DNA of 64,000 bases from Trichopria drosophilae (GCA_030407085.1 CM059583.1:21922001-21986000); one strand, 5' to 3'. Counted from the first letter of the stretch, positions 35,025 through 46,997 are shown. Notes: generated by a model not told the origin, from the letters alone. Program-made: numbers and translations.

Positions 35025-36744
35025 TTGTCTAGTGAATGTTGGCAAATATTTCTCTTATCCTATTCAAGATATAGAAACACAAATAATTCATAAGAATATT
35101 TATCAATGATCGTAGTAGAACTATCTAAATACTATTAATTAAAATTAAAATTCTTGTATGTATTTACTTTTGTATTTTTTGTACCGCGGGAATAACATAA
35201 GGTATCTTAAAAAAATGTTAATCTTTTGAAAGTTTAATTCTATATTTATTGCAGAATGATATAGAAAGGATTAGCACTAAATTTTAATCAAACGAGAATT
35301 ATTATTTAAATAAATGTTTCTGTTCAGTAGTCAACTAAAACGGAATTTATTATTTTTCAAAGTAAAAAAAATGTTTTTACCCCCTGATAATTTGATACAA
35401 TGAAATTTACAGAATTTTTAATCAGACCTTTAATACTTTATAGGACACCTGAGCTATTGAATATTACGTAATTCTTAATTGGATTACAGACAAAATTCTT
35501 GTACACATTCCAAAAGTCTTTCTTATTTAGTACATTATAACAATAATAATTTTTATGAATAGAGAAGATTTTAGCTCTCGACATGGAACATCCAAAACCC
35601 ATAAACTTCCGCAGGATATCGTGAGAACCACCACCCAAGAGCAAATGCCATTGTTGTAAGTGATGAGAAAGTTTTGAATACAACAATGCCCTAAATTAAG
35701 TAGTAACAGCCCGCACATTATTTTAAATGAATTAACAATTTTTCTAATCATTATTCTATAAATAATGTCGAATTTAAAATTTTAGAATTTTCTGAAATAA
35801 AAGATAACTTTTCATTCTGAAGTACAAAAAATTATAATACAACTTCCAGGTTTGTATTACACGCAGATTTTGTCAATAAAGTTGGATTTATGATAGTTTC
35901 TGTGAAGTTAAACTATGCAGTAGCTAGTCGATCGCATAATTGCATTTTACCGTAGTTTCTGTCTAGATTTTCAATATTATAGCAGTATACCTATCTAGAG
36001 TAAGTATACAAACTTGCTGCAGCTTCAAGATTATGTTCTACATGGGAGATAATATTCACGATCATTCACTTGCTATTTAATTGTAATAATAATATCTGAA
36101 TTTCGTATATAAGTACTTGATATCTAAAGTAGAAATATGATGATACTACTAATTGTGAGTAGTATCTATCGTGAGTATCACTGGGGTGCTCAATTTTACT
36201 ACACATATTATATAGAGCCTCCCTCTAATATTTTTTTTTATTTTCTCATTAATGAACGGACTTAGTCTTCTTTTTAGTTAGGACTTAGAGTTAGTCCTTA
36301 CAAACAAGAAAACGACTTTTACAAAACAACTTATACAACACGAATAATATGCTGTAAAAATAATAATATATAGTTTTTTCCATTTTTTCCTGCAAAAGAT
36401 TTCTTGTCAAAGACGGAAATTATTACAAAACACTTTTTAGATCATTTCTGATTTAAAAAAAATGACGACCGAACTTATTAGAGCTTCACCGAATTTTTAA
36501 CTTTAGTGATAATTTCCATCTTTTACAACAAATTTTTTCTAACAAAAAATTGAAAAAAATTCTAAACAGTGCAGACGAATCCCCGCATGCAATTTCCATC
36601 TTCCGTTCAGCATAAGGCGTAATTCATTAATTATTATTACTTCTTACGTAGAATGCCATTTTTAAGACTTGGTAATTATAATTAATACGGAATTTAAGAA
36701 GCTAGTTCACAGAGTTAATAATGATTCTGGGTAATTTTGTTGAA
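35025..36744. other. Gene-free; M2 core fragment near 35695
   Basis: 'aattaagtagtaacagcccgcac' around 35694-35716 is a short relic of the 410-bp MITE (its middle 'aagtagtaacagcccgcac' is diagnostic). Otherwise AT-rich DNA with chance frames. Confidence 0.55.
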
Positions 36745-36771
36745 ACTACTCTCTAAATTTCTTGGAGTGAA

Positions 36772-37170
36772 ATTTCACTCCAGAAGAGTGAAATTTCACT
36801 CTAAAGAAGAGTGAAAAACGAGCCACTACCCTTGGAGTGAATTCTCACTCTCCGTAAGAGCGAATTTTGCACTCCAATGATAAAGTGAATTATTCACTCA
36901 CATTAAAGTGAAGTTATTACTCGAATTGGAGTGAAAGCTCACTTCCATTGGAGTGGAAGTTCACTTCACTTGGTGCGAATGAAGACTTCAATTTGGTGTG
37001 AAATGTCACTATAGTTAGAGCGAAGAGTCAGTTTAATTGGAGAGGGAAGTCACTGTTATATACTAGGAGTAAAATGTCACTTCAATTGAAGTGAAAAAAC
37101 ATTAAATTGGAGTGCGAGGTCATTGCCATTAAAAATAAAATTCACTTTAATTGGAGTAAAAAGTCACTCT
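36772..37170. repeat. Left array of roughly 20-bp TTGGAGTGAANNTCACTC units
   Basis: AGTGAA and TTCACT (or TCACT) words alternate throughout at about 10-base spacing, each pair forming a small dyad. The units diverge toward the interior ('ggtgtgaaatgtcact', 'gagcgaagagtcag'), as expected of a tandem array that has decayed. Confidence 0.85.
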
Positions 37171-37196
37171 GTAAAATTGTTAGATCCTAAGTACTA

Positions 37197-37680
37197 TGAA
37201 TATATATATATAAAAAAGGATAAAGGATTTGGAATTGTCCCCCGCTTTAATGACTTAGATGTCTATTCGCGGGTCGGCTCTCGGGTGGAGAGGTATAGGA
37301 TGGACAACACATATACATTATACATGACGGAACAGGACAACACAACACCCACCCAGAGCCAGTCCCCCCCTCCCCAATATCGGTACCACCAGCAGATTCG
37401 GCGGCCTGTGCCTTATCGAGTACGACGCGGGGCTTATCCCATCTTTATCCGAGATAAGACCCATGACGTACCGTCCGCGGATAAGACGCTGACGGTACCG
37501 ATAACTGCCGACGGGGGTCGGCAGCGGTCCCAAATTCGAACCTTCGCCCAGCAAAGTTCCCCGGTTATTCCACACTGGACATAAGCAGAGAAAATTGCAC
37601 GGACGGGGATTCGAACTCGGGACCTTCGCGACGTTCAGTTCTAAGACTGACGCCTTAGCCCGCACAACCATCACGCCGAC
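37197..37680 (-). mobile_element. tRNA-derived SINE (minus strand) nested in the AGTGAA element
   Basis: Reading from 37680 leftward there is a tRNA-like head of about 84 bases (37597-37680). It is followed by a GC-rich body of about 380 bases and an AT tail with a 'tatatatatata' microsatellite near 37200. This block is sharply more GC-rich than its surroundings and accounts for the 153- and 118-codon frames here, which are shadows. Insertion into an AT dinucleotide run hides the target duplication. SINEs are moved by LINE machinery; no partner LINE is in the window. Confidence 0.85.
37597..37680 (-). ncRNA. tRNA-like head of the SINE (Leu/Ser-type pseudo-tRNA)
   Basis: On the minus strand it shows an A-box-like 'tggttgtgcgggctaaggcg', an anticodon-arm-like 'tcagtcttagaactga', a variable region longer than in type I tRNAs, and a B box GAGTTCGAATC (37608-37618 on plus). 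The 'ctaaggcg' and long variable arm resemble tRNA-Leu or tRNA-Ser. The acceptor stem ends do not pair as in a functional tRNA, so it is a pol III promoter relic rather than a tRNA gene. Confidence 0.8.
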
Positions 37681-38427
37681 TTATATAGGTATATATAGTC
37701 AGAGAGCAAATCGTTACTATTTCTGCCTATTACGTTTTGAACAATAGAAATCGTTTCCAACATACTAATAATAATAGACCTGAAAAACACGTTAATATAT
37801 TATATATAGCAATATATAAATAATCATTTTAAAGTAATGCAATATAAGATTAAGAATTAAAAATTTTTTTGTAAAAAGAAAACATGAATTATAAATGTTG
37901 ACTCTTAGTCACAGATTATTTACTATACTTACCGGTGGTAATTTTTGTCTGGATATCTCAAGCAATACGTTGTCCATTATGTTTGTCAGTAAGGTTATGT
38001 GTAAATCTTTTAAATATTACACGCAGTATAGTAACAATTACATATATGTATTTATTATTTACTCTCCAAATTGGGCTAGGTTAACCAATATTTTGAAACG
38101 ATCAACGAAAAGCTTCTTTTTTTAACGATACAGAATCAAATTCTAAAAGTCGTTATCTCGTGAAAAAAATTCTAGAGAAGAAAATGTCAATTTCTTGAAC
38201 ATTACTTCGCTGAAAATAGAGGGAAATATCACTCTTTTTATAGTGATATCTCACCCTAAACTTGGAGTGAATATTCACTTTAATTTTTGAAGTGAATTTG
38301 TTCACTCTTTCATTTATAGTGACGGACCTCACTCCTAAAGAGTGAATTATCACTCCAGTTAGAGTGAACATAAGCCTCACTCCAGAATTAGAGTGAATAT
38401 TTCACTCCAGGAAATTTAGAGAGTAGT

Positions 38428-39003
38428 GTTAGAAAACTAGTGTTTCATCACTAGCGACGTTTCTTGACGTATACTGTAAATGATTATGGTGCCGTTTTCA
38501 AATACAGCTTCCGGTTCCTTGCGATTTTTAAAGTACACCAATAAAATTAATATAATAATTGGCTTACCACTGAGTCAACGAGAAATATCCATACTAGAAA
38601 CTTACCTGGAACAAGCAATAAAAATACAATTCATTGGTGCACGTGAAATAAAATTATATGTTACTTAACATGTTTAAATTACTCTTATTAATATTTATAG
38701 TCATATGTATATAATAATCATACAAGAAATAAATTACATATATCATTTTCTTCGCTAATATTTTCAACAATTGTGACCGATATGTTAATCAATTATAGTT
38801 ATTGCATCTAAGTAACTATTCATGCACGGAAAATTTTAAAGTTCTCCGCTATATCACTTTACATTACATTTCGTTATAATTTTGTTTAAGCTATAACATG
38901 TTTTTAATACGTGACTCGTATACCCAGCCCTTGTATGATGCACATTTTAGATTTCTATCTTCAGTCATTTTATTTATTTTTTTTTAAACATATATGGTTA
39001 AAT
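38428..39003. other. Gene-free AT-rich stretch
   Basis: Nothing recognised between two mobile elements. Confidence 0.6.
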
Positions 39004-39366
39004 TGGGTGCACCTAAAAAACCCGACAAATCACAAAACTGACACTTAAAAACCCGATATTCCAAAACCAGACGTTTAAAAATCAGACATTCAGAAACCAC
39101 ACTACATAAAAAAATGATCTCGAGTCGCCGTCCTTGAGGAGTCACTGCAAGGTCATTTCAAGGTCAAATATGTTTGACCAACGGATTAATCTTGTAAATC
39201 ACTTCAAGGTCAAATCAGTTTGACCCCCGGATTATTTATTAAGCTTACTTAGAAATCAATCAATAATTACACTTTTAGAATATGTACATTTTGAAATGTC
39301 CGATTTTTGAATGTCAGGTTTTTGAAGCATCTGTTTTGTGATTTGTCGGGGTTTTCAGGTGCACCC
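39004..39366. mobile_element. Inverted-repeat MITE, family M1 copy 2
   Basis: The ends are 'gggtgcacctaaaaaacccg' (39004) and 'cggggttttcaggtgcaccc' (to 39366). They continue inward as 'acaaatcacaaaactgac' against 'gttttgtgatttgtc' and 'cagacattcagaaacc' against 'ttttgaatgtcagg'. The interior holds two 'cttcaaggtcaaa' segments as in the 44-kb foldback. It is longer than the 172-bp copy at 8123 by an internal insertion, or that copy is an internal deletion. Confidence 0.88.
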
Positions 39367-41218
39367 GTTAAATCCACGAAACTTTTAACTTTCAGCGAAA
39401 CGTAACAATTTATCGAATAATATTATATCTATCATCGACATATAACCATATTATTTTATTCTACTTTCTATGTCTATGTATTGATCTTTCCATGCAATAG
39501 GATGTATCAAAATATATTTTACAAACTTATAAAAATTGAAGAAAATTGATTGAAGATGATTTTTTTGGACGTTACAATAGACAGTTATTAGACCAATAAC
39601 ATGTGAGTTTCGATTATTTAATTTTCCATTTTTCCACGGACTTGCGATATTTACTTCTACGCTCTTTTGTATACAAATTAACTAAGGGTACACTCACAAT
39701 AACATAAAAATGAATGTTTTAAGCATAGTCCGATAAGTATGCTATTAATAATGTGTGTACAGCAGCTGTAATAAAGTGATATTCTGTTTATTTTAATAGC
39801 ACACAAAAACAAATAATTATTTTCATCTTATCGCTCGTGTAAATCTAAGTGTTCGATGTACCTAACTCATACAAAAAAGTCCCGTTGAAATGATATGCAT
39901 ATAGCAGAACATAATCTTTTAATTTGCATAAGGAATCCAATTCCTCAGTAATTTCGATCTCCGAGAAGAAAAATAATTTATTTTTTAATAATCTTCCATG
40001 TTGTATCTGTAATGTTACAACATCTTTTATTATTTTTGGTATTCTTTTCCTGGGCTTAGGTGATTTACGAATTCCGAATTTGAAAATTCAAAATGGAGGC
40101 TCAAATATGATGTACAAAGGCGTTTTAAGAAGTTATTATGTGGGGGTTTCCAAAGTTCTTGAGTACAAGTCCGAACTAAAAATTTGAAAATTCAAAATTA
40201 TTCAAGAGGCGAGGACAATAACGTTAATGAGGGAATATAAATTTTGATTCGCTATTTTCAGTTCCGACATTTTTGTCCCTACTATTTTTCATCTGTAAGC
40301 ATAATTGATTTGAATGGTGAAATACTGACTTAAAGCCTATAATTAATTTCGGAAACTTTTCGGTGTTTCACCGACATATTGAAACTGGTTTATTCAAATA
40401 ATGTTTTTGAAGTACATAATTTTCAAGTTCAAATATTAATTGCACGATACAAAGAGATGAATCCTCACGATATTTCACGATAAAACACTGACAATGAGTT
40501 ACAAAAGAAAACAACGTGAAAAAGTACCTCTTTCCACTTTAATTTCAACAGTCATCAGCCTGTTAATTTTATTTTTATTTTAAATATCACCGAACTACGG
40601 ATTATCATACAAAATAACAGAATATTGATTTTCAAACATTTATTTATCTTTTCATCAAATACGGAAACGTTGGATCAATGATTTGGAAAAATTTGCAATC
40701 TTTTCATAAAAGGGTTAAAATAACTGTTAAACAGCCGCTAATCAAGTAAAACTACTATTCCGAGTGCAGCATCAAGTACACTATCTAAAAATGGTGCCAC
40801 AATCAACGGAAAGAAAAATCACGAAAGTTAAAAATTATTATTTGTTTAAAAAATAACTATTTTCGTTTGTTTATTATTTATTCTTCTGTATAAAATTAAT
40901 TTACCCGCGGGACTTGTTAGTTTTCACTTATTTCTACGATTAAAGTTATGTAAGGTATTAATAACTTAGAAATAAACCAAAAATTTGCACGATGCTGATG
41001 TCTTAACTTTTACACCTCCGCCTTTAAACGATTAACGGATATTAAATAATCATCTTGTATACTAACTAAAAGTGTTCACCAAAGCTTGTGAGTGTGCTCT
41101 CATTTTTTTTTCATTTATTCTTTTACCTTTTCGAAAGCTTTATGGATTAACCCATGTATATTACAGAACATTATAATAAATTTAATAGAATGAAGAAAAA
41201 CTCACTTAGCGTCACCAT
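39367..41218. other. No gene; one family-S fragment near 40050-40190
   Basis: 'ggtgatttacgaattccgaa' followed by 'aaaattcaaaatggaggctc' at about 40060-40103, and a second 'gaaaattcaaaatt' at 40186, are decayed family-S units. The 87-codon frame across it is a shadow. Other DNA is AT-rich without recognisable content. Confidence 0.5.
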
Positions 41219-41355
41219 TTAGGGCTATTCTACAATGGCACGTAACGGTAACGTAAGTCGAATCCGTGTTCTAATCAAATGTCAAAAAATGAGAGGTTAC
41301 ATATGTCAAATGTACCCGTTTCGTAACGTTACGTGCCATTGTAGAATAGCCCTTA
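41219..41355. mobile_element. Harbinger/Tourist-like MITE (131 bp) with TTA duplication
   Basis: GGGCTATTCTACAATGGCAC starts at 41222 and is matched by its exact inverse ending AGCCC at 41352. Pairing continues through GTAACG with only small differences, giving terminal repeats of about 30 bases. TTA flanks both sides (41219-41221 and 41353-41355). GGGC-type ends plus a 3-bp TWA target duplication are the signature of PIF/Harbinger MITEs. The near-perfect repeats suggest a young insertion. No transposase of this type is in the window. Confidence 0.9.
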
Positions 41356-43957
41356 GAATTTATTGTGCTTTGAGATTCGTCATATTTTGGTATTTTCATT
41401 AATCGCAGTTATGGTACAAATTTATTTCTTAATACCAAAGTTATTAAAATTAATAAGTATATAATGTATTAATATTGTAATTGTGTGCAATTTAGATTCT
41501 AGACGGACAAAACAATATAGGTTATAAATTTTTGAATAATATTATTAAATTAGATTATTCTATAATTGATTACATTTTCTGTTCTCATTTTGTGGTGAAA
41601 AGAATTCTGATTGCATTCATTATCAAACAAAAACGGTCGGCCGGATATGTATTATGTATATTCTTTAATGGACATATCTACATTACTACCATATGCATTT
41701 TATATTAAAAGAGATGTTTTTGGATTAAAAGATTTTTTATCTCATCTCCTAAGAAGATTTTTTAGTAGAATTAAATAAAATAATGCATGTATCATTCTAC
41801 GAAAAATTTGGTTTTTTCCTGATGCATAAATTACTGAATCGGATATTAAGCAATGAATTTGAATAAACGAAAGAAAGAATTACGGGAATTCCATTTCTAA
41901 TATTTCGCAGGATCAGTATCCTTTATGCCATGCCGTTATTCGAGAAGACTTGTTAGTCGAAGTTATATAACTGAACAAAAAATATCGGACTTTGAACATA
42001 GTTCACATGGTTTCATATTGTGTTCATGATGCAATTTACTACTATACCCAGATAATAAAATTTGTTTAATAAAATATTCAAGTTACTTGAGATTGAACCA
42101 TTTTAAAATTATAATTCCTTAACGAATTAAATACGTTTCAGTTAATGATTAAGTTAATAAAGAATATCAAGGTGATTCACATTTTTATAAATCGAATGAA
42201 AATATTTCTGGAATTATGTGAGTATTTTATTAGAACAACACTGATAAGGTCATATTTGAAAATAGTCTGATTAGTGATTAGTATAGAGAACATACCATGC
42301 GTTTTTGGAGGGAAAATTATACAAGATTTACAACACTATTAATAAAAAGTAATGAACCATTTATAACCTCGAAGTTAGACACTATCTTATGAACATTCTA
42401 ACCTTTTGAGAAATACACAATCCACCCATTGAATTATTTTTATTTCTTATATTCTATAACAATTTTTACTTTCATAGGTGCTCAACAGATTCTCTAGAGC
42501 CTTAATCGTTGTTTTAATTTATAAATATATTTCTAACATTGAAAATAAAGTGGGCAGAAGTGCAAACGTATTTTCCTTGAATAGTGACGTCGTTGCAAGT
42601 AAACATGTACAACTTCCGTTTCTACTGATTCTTTTTTAAATTATACAAAGTAAAATTTGATAAATATTTGATTTTTTCATAAAATTTGTACTGGAATTCT
42701 ATATTGGACAATGATATTTCATTGCGCCAAATAATAATGATGGTTGAAAGTGTAAACAGTCACCGTGTTTAAATGCTAAAATATTGTGTCAAATTTCGCA
42801 GAGAAATTTTGTACATTTGGGTGTTTAAGGTTTAACAAAACTAAAAATGGTAAATCCCCTAGAAAAATTCAGACATCAAACCTGAAGAGAAACATATATT
42901 TTTCATGAATTTATATTTTTTGAAAATCCTAAATCACTTGTAATACCGATACTAGTTCCATACTGCGGTCGCCAAAAGATCGGGTTAAATTTATATTCCA
43001 CATTGTTTGATTTTTATGAAATTTCATGTAGGAGTTTTTCAGTATACACAATATCTTTTCATCGCTGTTTCAAATATTGAAGAAAGCCAACCTAAGGAAT
43101 AATTGCTGTTCGTTTTGGTAGTAGATAGCGAATTTATGTTGAACATCCAGAGACATTTTGCAAAAATTTAAAAAAAGAAATAAATTTTAAAAAATGGTTT
43201 CTTTGCACTGGGGAAAGGACGTAAAGAAATACAACGCGTATAAAAATAGCGACTGTAACGTTCGTTACCTAGTGTATTGCAATACTGCATAGAGTGAAAC
43301 TAAACGAAATGTACGGTAAATCCTGTTGATACTGTGGTCACGTAATCTAATCAAAGAAGTTTATGATGAACTAATCGAACTTAAGAATCCTCTCTTACTA
43401 GCGTGTTTCTGTCTGAAAGGACTTGCTTTTAGGATTGACCCTTGATATATGTGAAATGTTGGTTGGAAATCAATCGGTTAACCGCCATTTATAAGTCATG
43501 ATGGTAAAAAATACTCAAAATTGCAAATACTACTGTAAATACAGAATTTATTATCGTTTTCAGCATAAAAAAACCAGTACTGAAATGATACTGCATTTTT
43601 CAAAAGGAAATTTTTTTTTTGCTACAATAACAATAAGAGTGGCAAAAAAAGCTCATTTTTAAACATTTATAAACAGTTAGCCTCATTGTTCTCGTAAATG
43701 GGATATGATATGAAAATTCTCTTATCGCCTTCATCTTCATCACAAAAAGTACTACGTTAGTCAAAGCAAAACAAAACTTAACTGTTGTTGGTCAGTGTAA
43801 TTGACACCAATATAAATTTTTAATTATTTCCCATTTTGCATGAAATGTTCAACATCAAAATTTTGCAAAGTGTTGGGTACGAGCTTTAAGAGTAAATTCA
43901 TATCATTTTTGTATAGTATAACATGGGAGATCTTGGAATAATTTTGTAAACACAATT
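41356..43957. other. Gene-free AT-rich stretch
   Basis: 2.6 kb with no frame of 60 codons or more and no clear repeat; composition is uniform. Confidence 0.6.
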
Positions 43958-44627
43958 ATACAGCGGAGCATTTCACCTTCCCCGTCTGAATAACTTGAAA
44001 GGAACGAATTTTCTGAAAAAAAGTTTCAAATACATAAGTTTTAGTATTTTTCCCTGTCTATTTAGCGGTGGTATTAAATTTGACCTTAATTGTGAATGTG
44101 AAGGTCAGCTAAAGGTCAAGTTAATTTTTTAAAATGGGAAACATTATTTTAGATCGAAGATTTGGAAAGTTCGGAAAATTTCACGTCCGAATATGACCTT
44201 AACATTGATCTAAAATATTACCTATATAAACCAGGTAGCCCATTCGAAATACTGAAACTTATACTGGTAACATTTTTGCAAATAACGCAATTCCACCCAG
44301 ATATTTTGTCGTAACCGACGTTTGGAACTTTCATTTCCAAATTACCTTTACGTTGAACGGTAAATCAATATCAAGGTCATATTCTGACATGAAATTTTCC
44401 TGACTTTCCAAATCTGTGACCAAAAATAACGGTTCCCATTTAAAAAGTTAACTTGACCTTAAGATGACCTTCATATGACCTTGACACTTACAATATCGGT
44501 CAAATTTAATATCAACGGTAAATAGACAGGAAAAAATACTAAAACTCTTATATGTCTGAAACTTTTTTGCAGAGAAGTTCCTTTCATGATAATCTGATGA
44601 GGAAGTTAAAATGGGTCATCCTGTATA
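43958..44627. repeat. 670-bp foldback with TATACAG ends and AAGGTCA words
   Basis: 'tatacagcggagcatttcac' (43958) is inverted as 'atgggtcatcctgtata' (to 44627). Inward, 'cttgaaaggaacgaattttc' pairs with 'gaagttcctttcatg', 'taagttttagtatttttccc' with 'ggaaaaaatactaaaactct', 'ttaaatttgaccttaa' with 'cggtcaaatttaa', and 'tttggaaagttcggaaaatt' with 'aattttcctgactttccaaa'. The centre is near 44290. Related text occurs at 1-175. The TA at the outer edge could be a target duplication. Confidence 0.85.
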
Positions 44628-46840
44628 TTATGTTCATCGCTTTAATAAAATTATGCGTTTGGAGAACTATATTCAATGAAATTAAAAAAATTTTATTACT
44701 TACACTCTAAATCTAGTTTGATTTTTAACACCACTTATCACAATATTTATTTTTGAGAACCTGTTTATCTCAAAACTATAACACATTTCTGTTAAAGTAA
44801 TAATTTAGTCATTTTCTCGTCGAATCGAGTACGTCGCGTGAACAGAATGTAGAGTATATAATTGCATTTCACCAAGATCCTGGTTACCTATTTCCTTATA
44901 ATGCTTAGAAATTAAACCTTAACTACTCGCCGGTCTATTTATTTAACATACCCGACGACAATGGCAATACGACAAAGACTCTCTGATAGCGAGCATTAGT
45001 TTACATAATGTTCAGTGCCAGGTTCCCGTAAACCTTTCACCACGTATGTACCTTTCATTTCGGGTGTGTGGTTATAGGTTTGTGGGTACATGCATCCATG
45101 TGTATGTGGGTTGGTGCCTGACTGGCATGTTCGCGACAGTGCAGCAGGATCCTGTACGCGCATTTCCGTAAACTGTCAGGTATATTAATAACGTATTATC
45201 AGCTTTGTGTTCTGTTCCTCTTACAGAGACCAGTGTCTGCCACTGGCACTCTCTTTGAGTATAATTTCGCGTACAGTCGGCAAAGATGTCGTTCCAATGA
45301 TAAGACGCACTAGTCCAGTGGTTGGTGCTTCCCAGTTCACGAAAATTGCACAATGCAGAGATTTCTGGAAAAGCACAATGGTTATACTCTCGTGGACTTA
45401 ACTTTCGTGTCGTAACACAAAAGCGACTTCATTTCAAAAATCAAATGCAGGGATCTTGAACATAAATGCTGCCTTTTCATTCCATTTTTAAACTAGCAAG
45501 TTTTGGAGTTTTTCTTTTTGCTGTATACATTTTTTAAAATCAGTGAAATGTGATATTGCTGAAGGTAATTGGAGATAAAATTACTCTTGAGAATTGTTTG
45601 ATATCTAGCAAAATGTCGGAGAATTCTTCAAACTTTCAATATTTTCCCTTTTCACTTTTGTCATACCAACCCTTTAACGCTGGAACGGGCAGTTTTTTAA
45701 AATTGTTTTTCAACGTTGATTTTCTTTTATATTATACAAAAGGTATTTCTTAAGTATTTAACTCAATCCGTCGGAATCTCTTAACAAAATTATGAAGCAA
45801 TTAATGAACAAAAAGTTACAAATATTGTAACGAAGAAACAAAATTTTTCATAATTTTCTTTCAGTAATAATTAATTGTACCTAATGTAATAAGAAATTAG
45901 ATAAGAATAATTTTTCCATATAAAATTCAGTGTGGCGGCATAACAATATTTTCGAAAGAATTTTTTTGTATAAATGTTAATAGTCACTTTTTCTTTTTCT
46001 TTGTTTTTGTTTTCTAACTAATTTTTTAAAGATTGTTTTAAGATTTTCGTAAAAAAATGAGAACCATTAAAATAGAGAGAATCGATGTACCGGAATTAGT
46101 CTTAAAACAATCCACGTATTCTACAAAAATGTGTAAATTTTTCTATCAAAATTTGCATCACTTCTGATCGAGCAGATGAGTTTCTGTCATCATGAATAAA
46201 TTAGCGGGAAAAATTAAAAGTATACATTACCTATTTATTTATTATTTAATAATATTGGGAGCATATAAATTTGGTTTATTTGACTTGAGTGGCTTCTTTT
46301 TTGAATATGTTATTCGTGTGGATTTGACAAGTTTTGCAATCACTAGATTCAATATTTTCATCTAAATTCCCAAAGTATTTTCCTAATACTCAACTGAGAT
46401 TTAGTAACTTGTTTGATAACTATAGTCCATATTCTTAAGTCGTAAACAATTTTCCTGCAATATAGCGAAGTTCTTCAGGAATTTCGAGCAAGATTAACTT
46501 TATATATAATAACTTTTGCTAACGAAGTTATAGTATTGATTTTATCAAAATGTGAAATGGTTTACACCGTAAGAAAATTGCAAAAATGGTCTCTTTTTAT
46601 GCTATTTTAGTTAGCCCTTTCCTGGAAAGTGGGTATTTCCGTCAATGTAATGGAAACTGGTTTACAAAATGTACGGAAGTTTTCAAAAGGGTTAATCTTC
46701 CACTGTAATGTGTGTTATAAATGATATAAATTGTTCAGAATATTTTTGTATGAATGTATAATAACAATTTCATGAAATAAGACGAAAAGGTCTTGTTAAA
46801 CATTACTCATCGATTAAGGCTACTAGAGTTTTTAATTATT
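44628..46840. other. No gene recognised; CpG-containing patch 45060-45420
   Basis: 45090-45400 is richer in CG than its neighbours and contains an acceptor-like 'ctgttcctcttacag' ending near 45225, but frames on both strands (64 and 93 codons) have no recognisable domain. The remainder is AT-rich. Confidence 0.45.
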
Positions 46841-46881
46841 GACTCCTGAAGAGGGACCCGAGAGGTCCGAAACGTCGAGTC
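46841..46881 (+). ncRNA. Hammerhead ribozyme, minimal type I (Penelope/retrozyme style)
   Basis: All core elements of a hammerhead are present in order. Stem I strand GACTC is at 46841-46845, the core CTGAAGA (CUGANGA consensus) at 46846-46852. Stem II follows, pairing GGACC (46854-46858) with GGTCC (46864-46868). The GAA core then has a two-base-pair stem III (AC with GT) and no loop, next the cleavage-site C at 46876, and the return strand GAGTC at 46877-46881 closing stem I. Pairing extends outward weakly (aattattga with tcaattataatt). Such short stem III forms are known from Penelope-like elements and retrozymes, where they act in cis or as dimers. No reverse transcriptase was seen nearby. 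Confidence 0.8.
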
Positions 46882-46971
46882 TTTTAGAGTCTTTTAAAGT
46901 CAATTATAATTTTTTGTATATATTTTTTTAAAGAGTTTTAAGTTTTATTTTTTTGTATATTTTCAATTTTA

Positions 46972-46997
46972 AATAAAGTCTTAATTTAAAAAAAAAA
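46972..46997 (+). terminator. AATAAA signal and A-run downstream of the ribozyme
   Basis: AATAAA at 46972-46977 is followed 10 bases later by an A-run of about ten. This looks like the polyadenylated 3' end of a retroposed transcript that carried the hammerhead about 100 bases upstream. It could also be a chance AT-rich match. Confidence 0.5.

Larger units (their letters stand above)
36745..38427. mobile_element. 1.7-kb inverted-repeat element built of AGTGAA/TTCACT palindromes
   Basis: The left end 'actactctctaaatttcttg' (36745) is inverted at the right end, 'aaatttagagagtagt' (38412-38427). Immediately inside, both ends run into arrays of short palindromes such as GGAGTGAAATTTCACTCC. The left array (36772-37170) has roughly twenty variant copies spaced about 20 bases; the right (38225-38410) has about ten. 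Between them are a nested SINE and AT-rich filler with no transposase. It is a non-autonomous element with iterated subterminal sites. Its length without the SINE would be about 1.2 kb. Confidence 0.85.

Noticed and set aside
37123..37674. 153- and 118-codon frames on opposite strands
   Set aside because: Both are explained by the GC-rich body of the nested SINE.
37597..37680. Functional tRNA gene
   Set aside because: Acceptor stem does not pair properly and the sequence continues into a SINE body; it is a tRNA-derived head.
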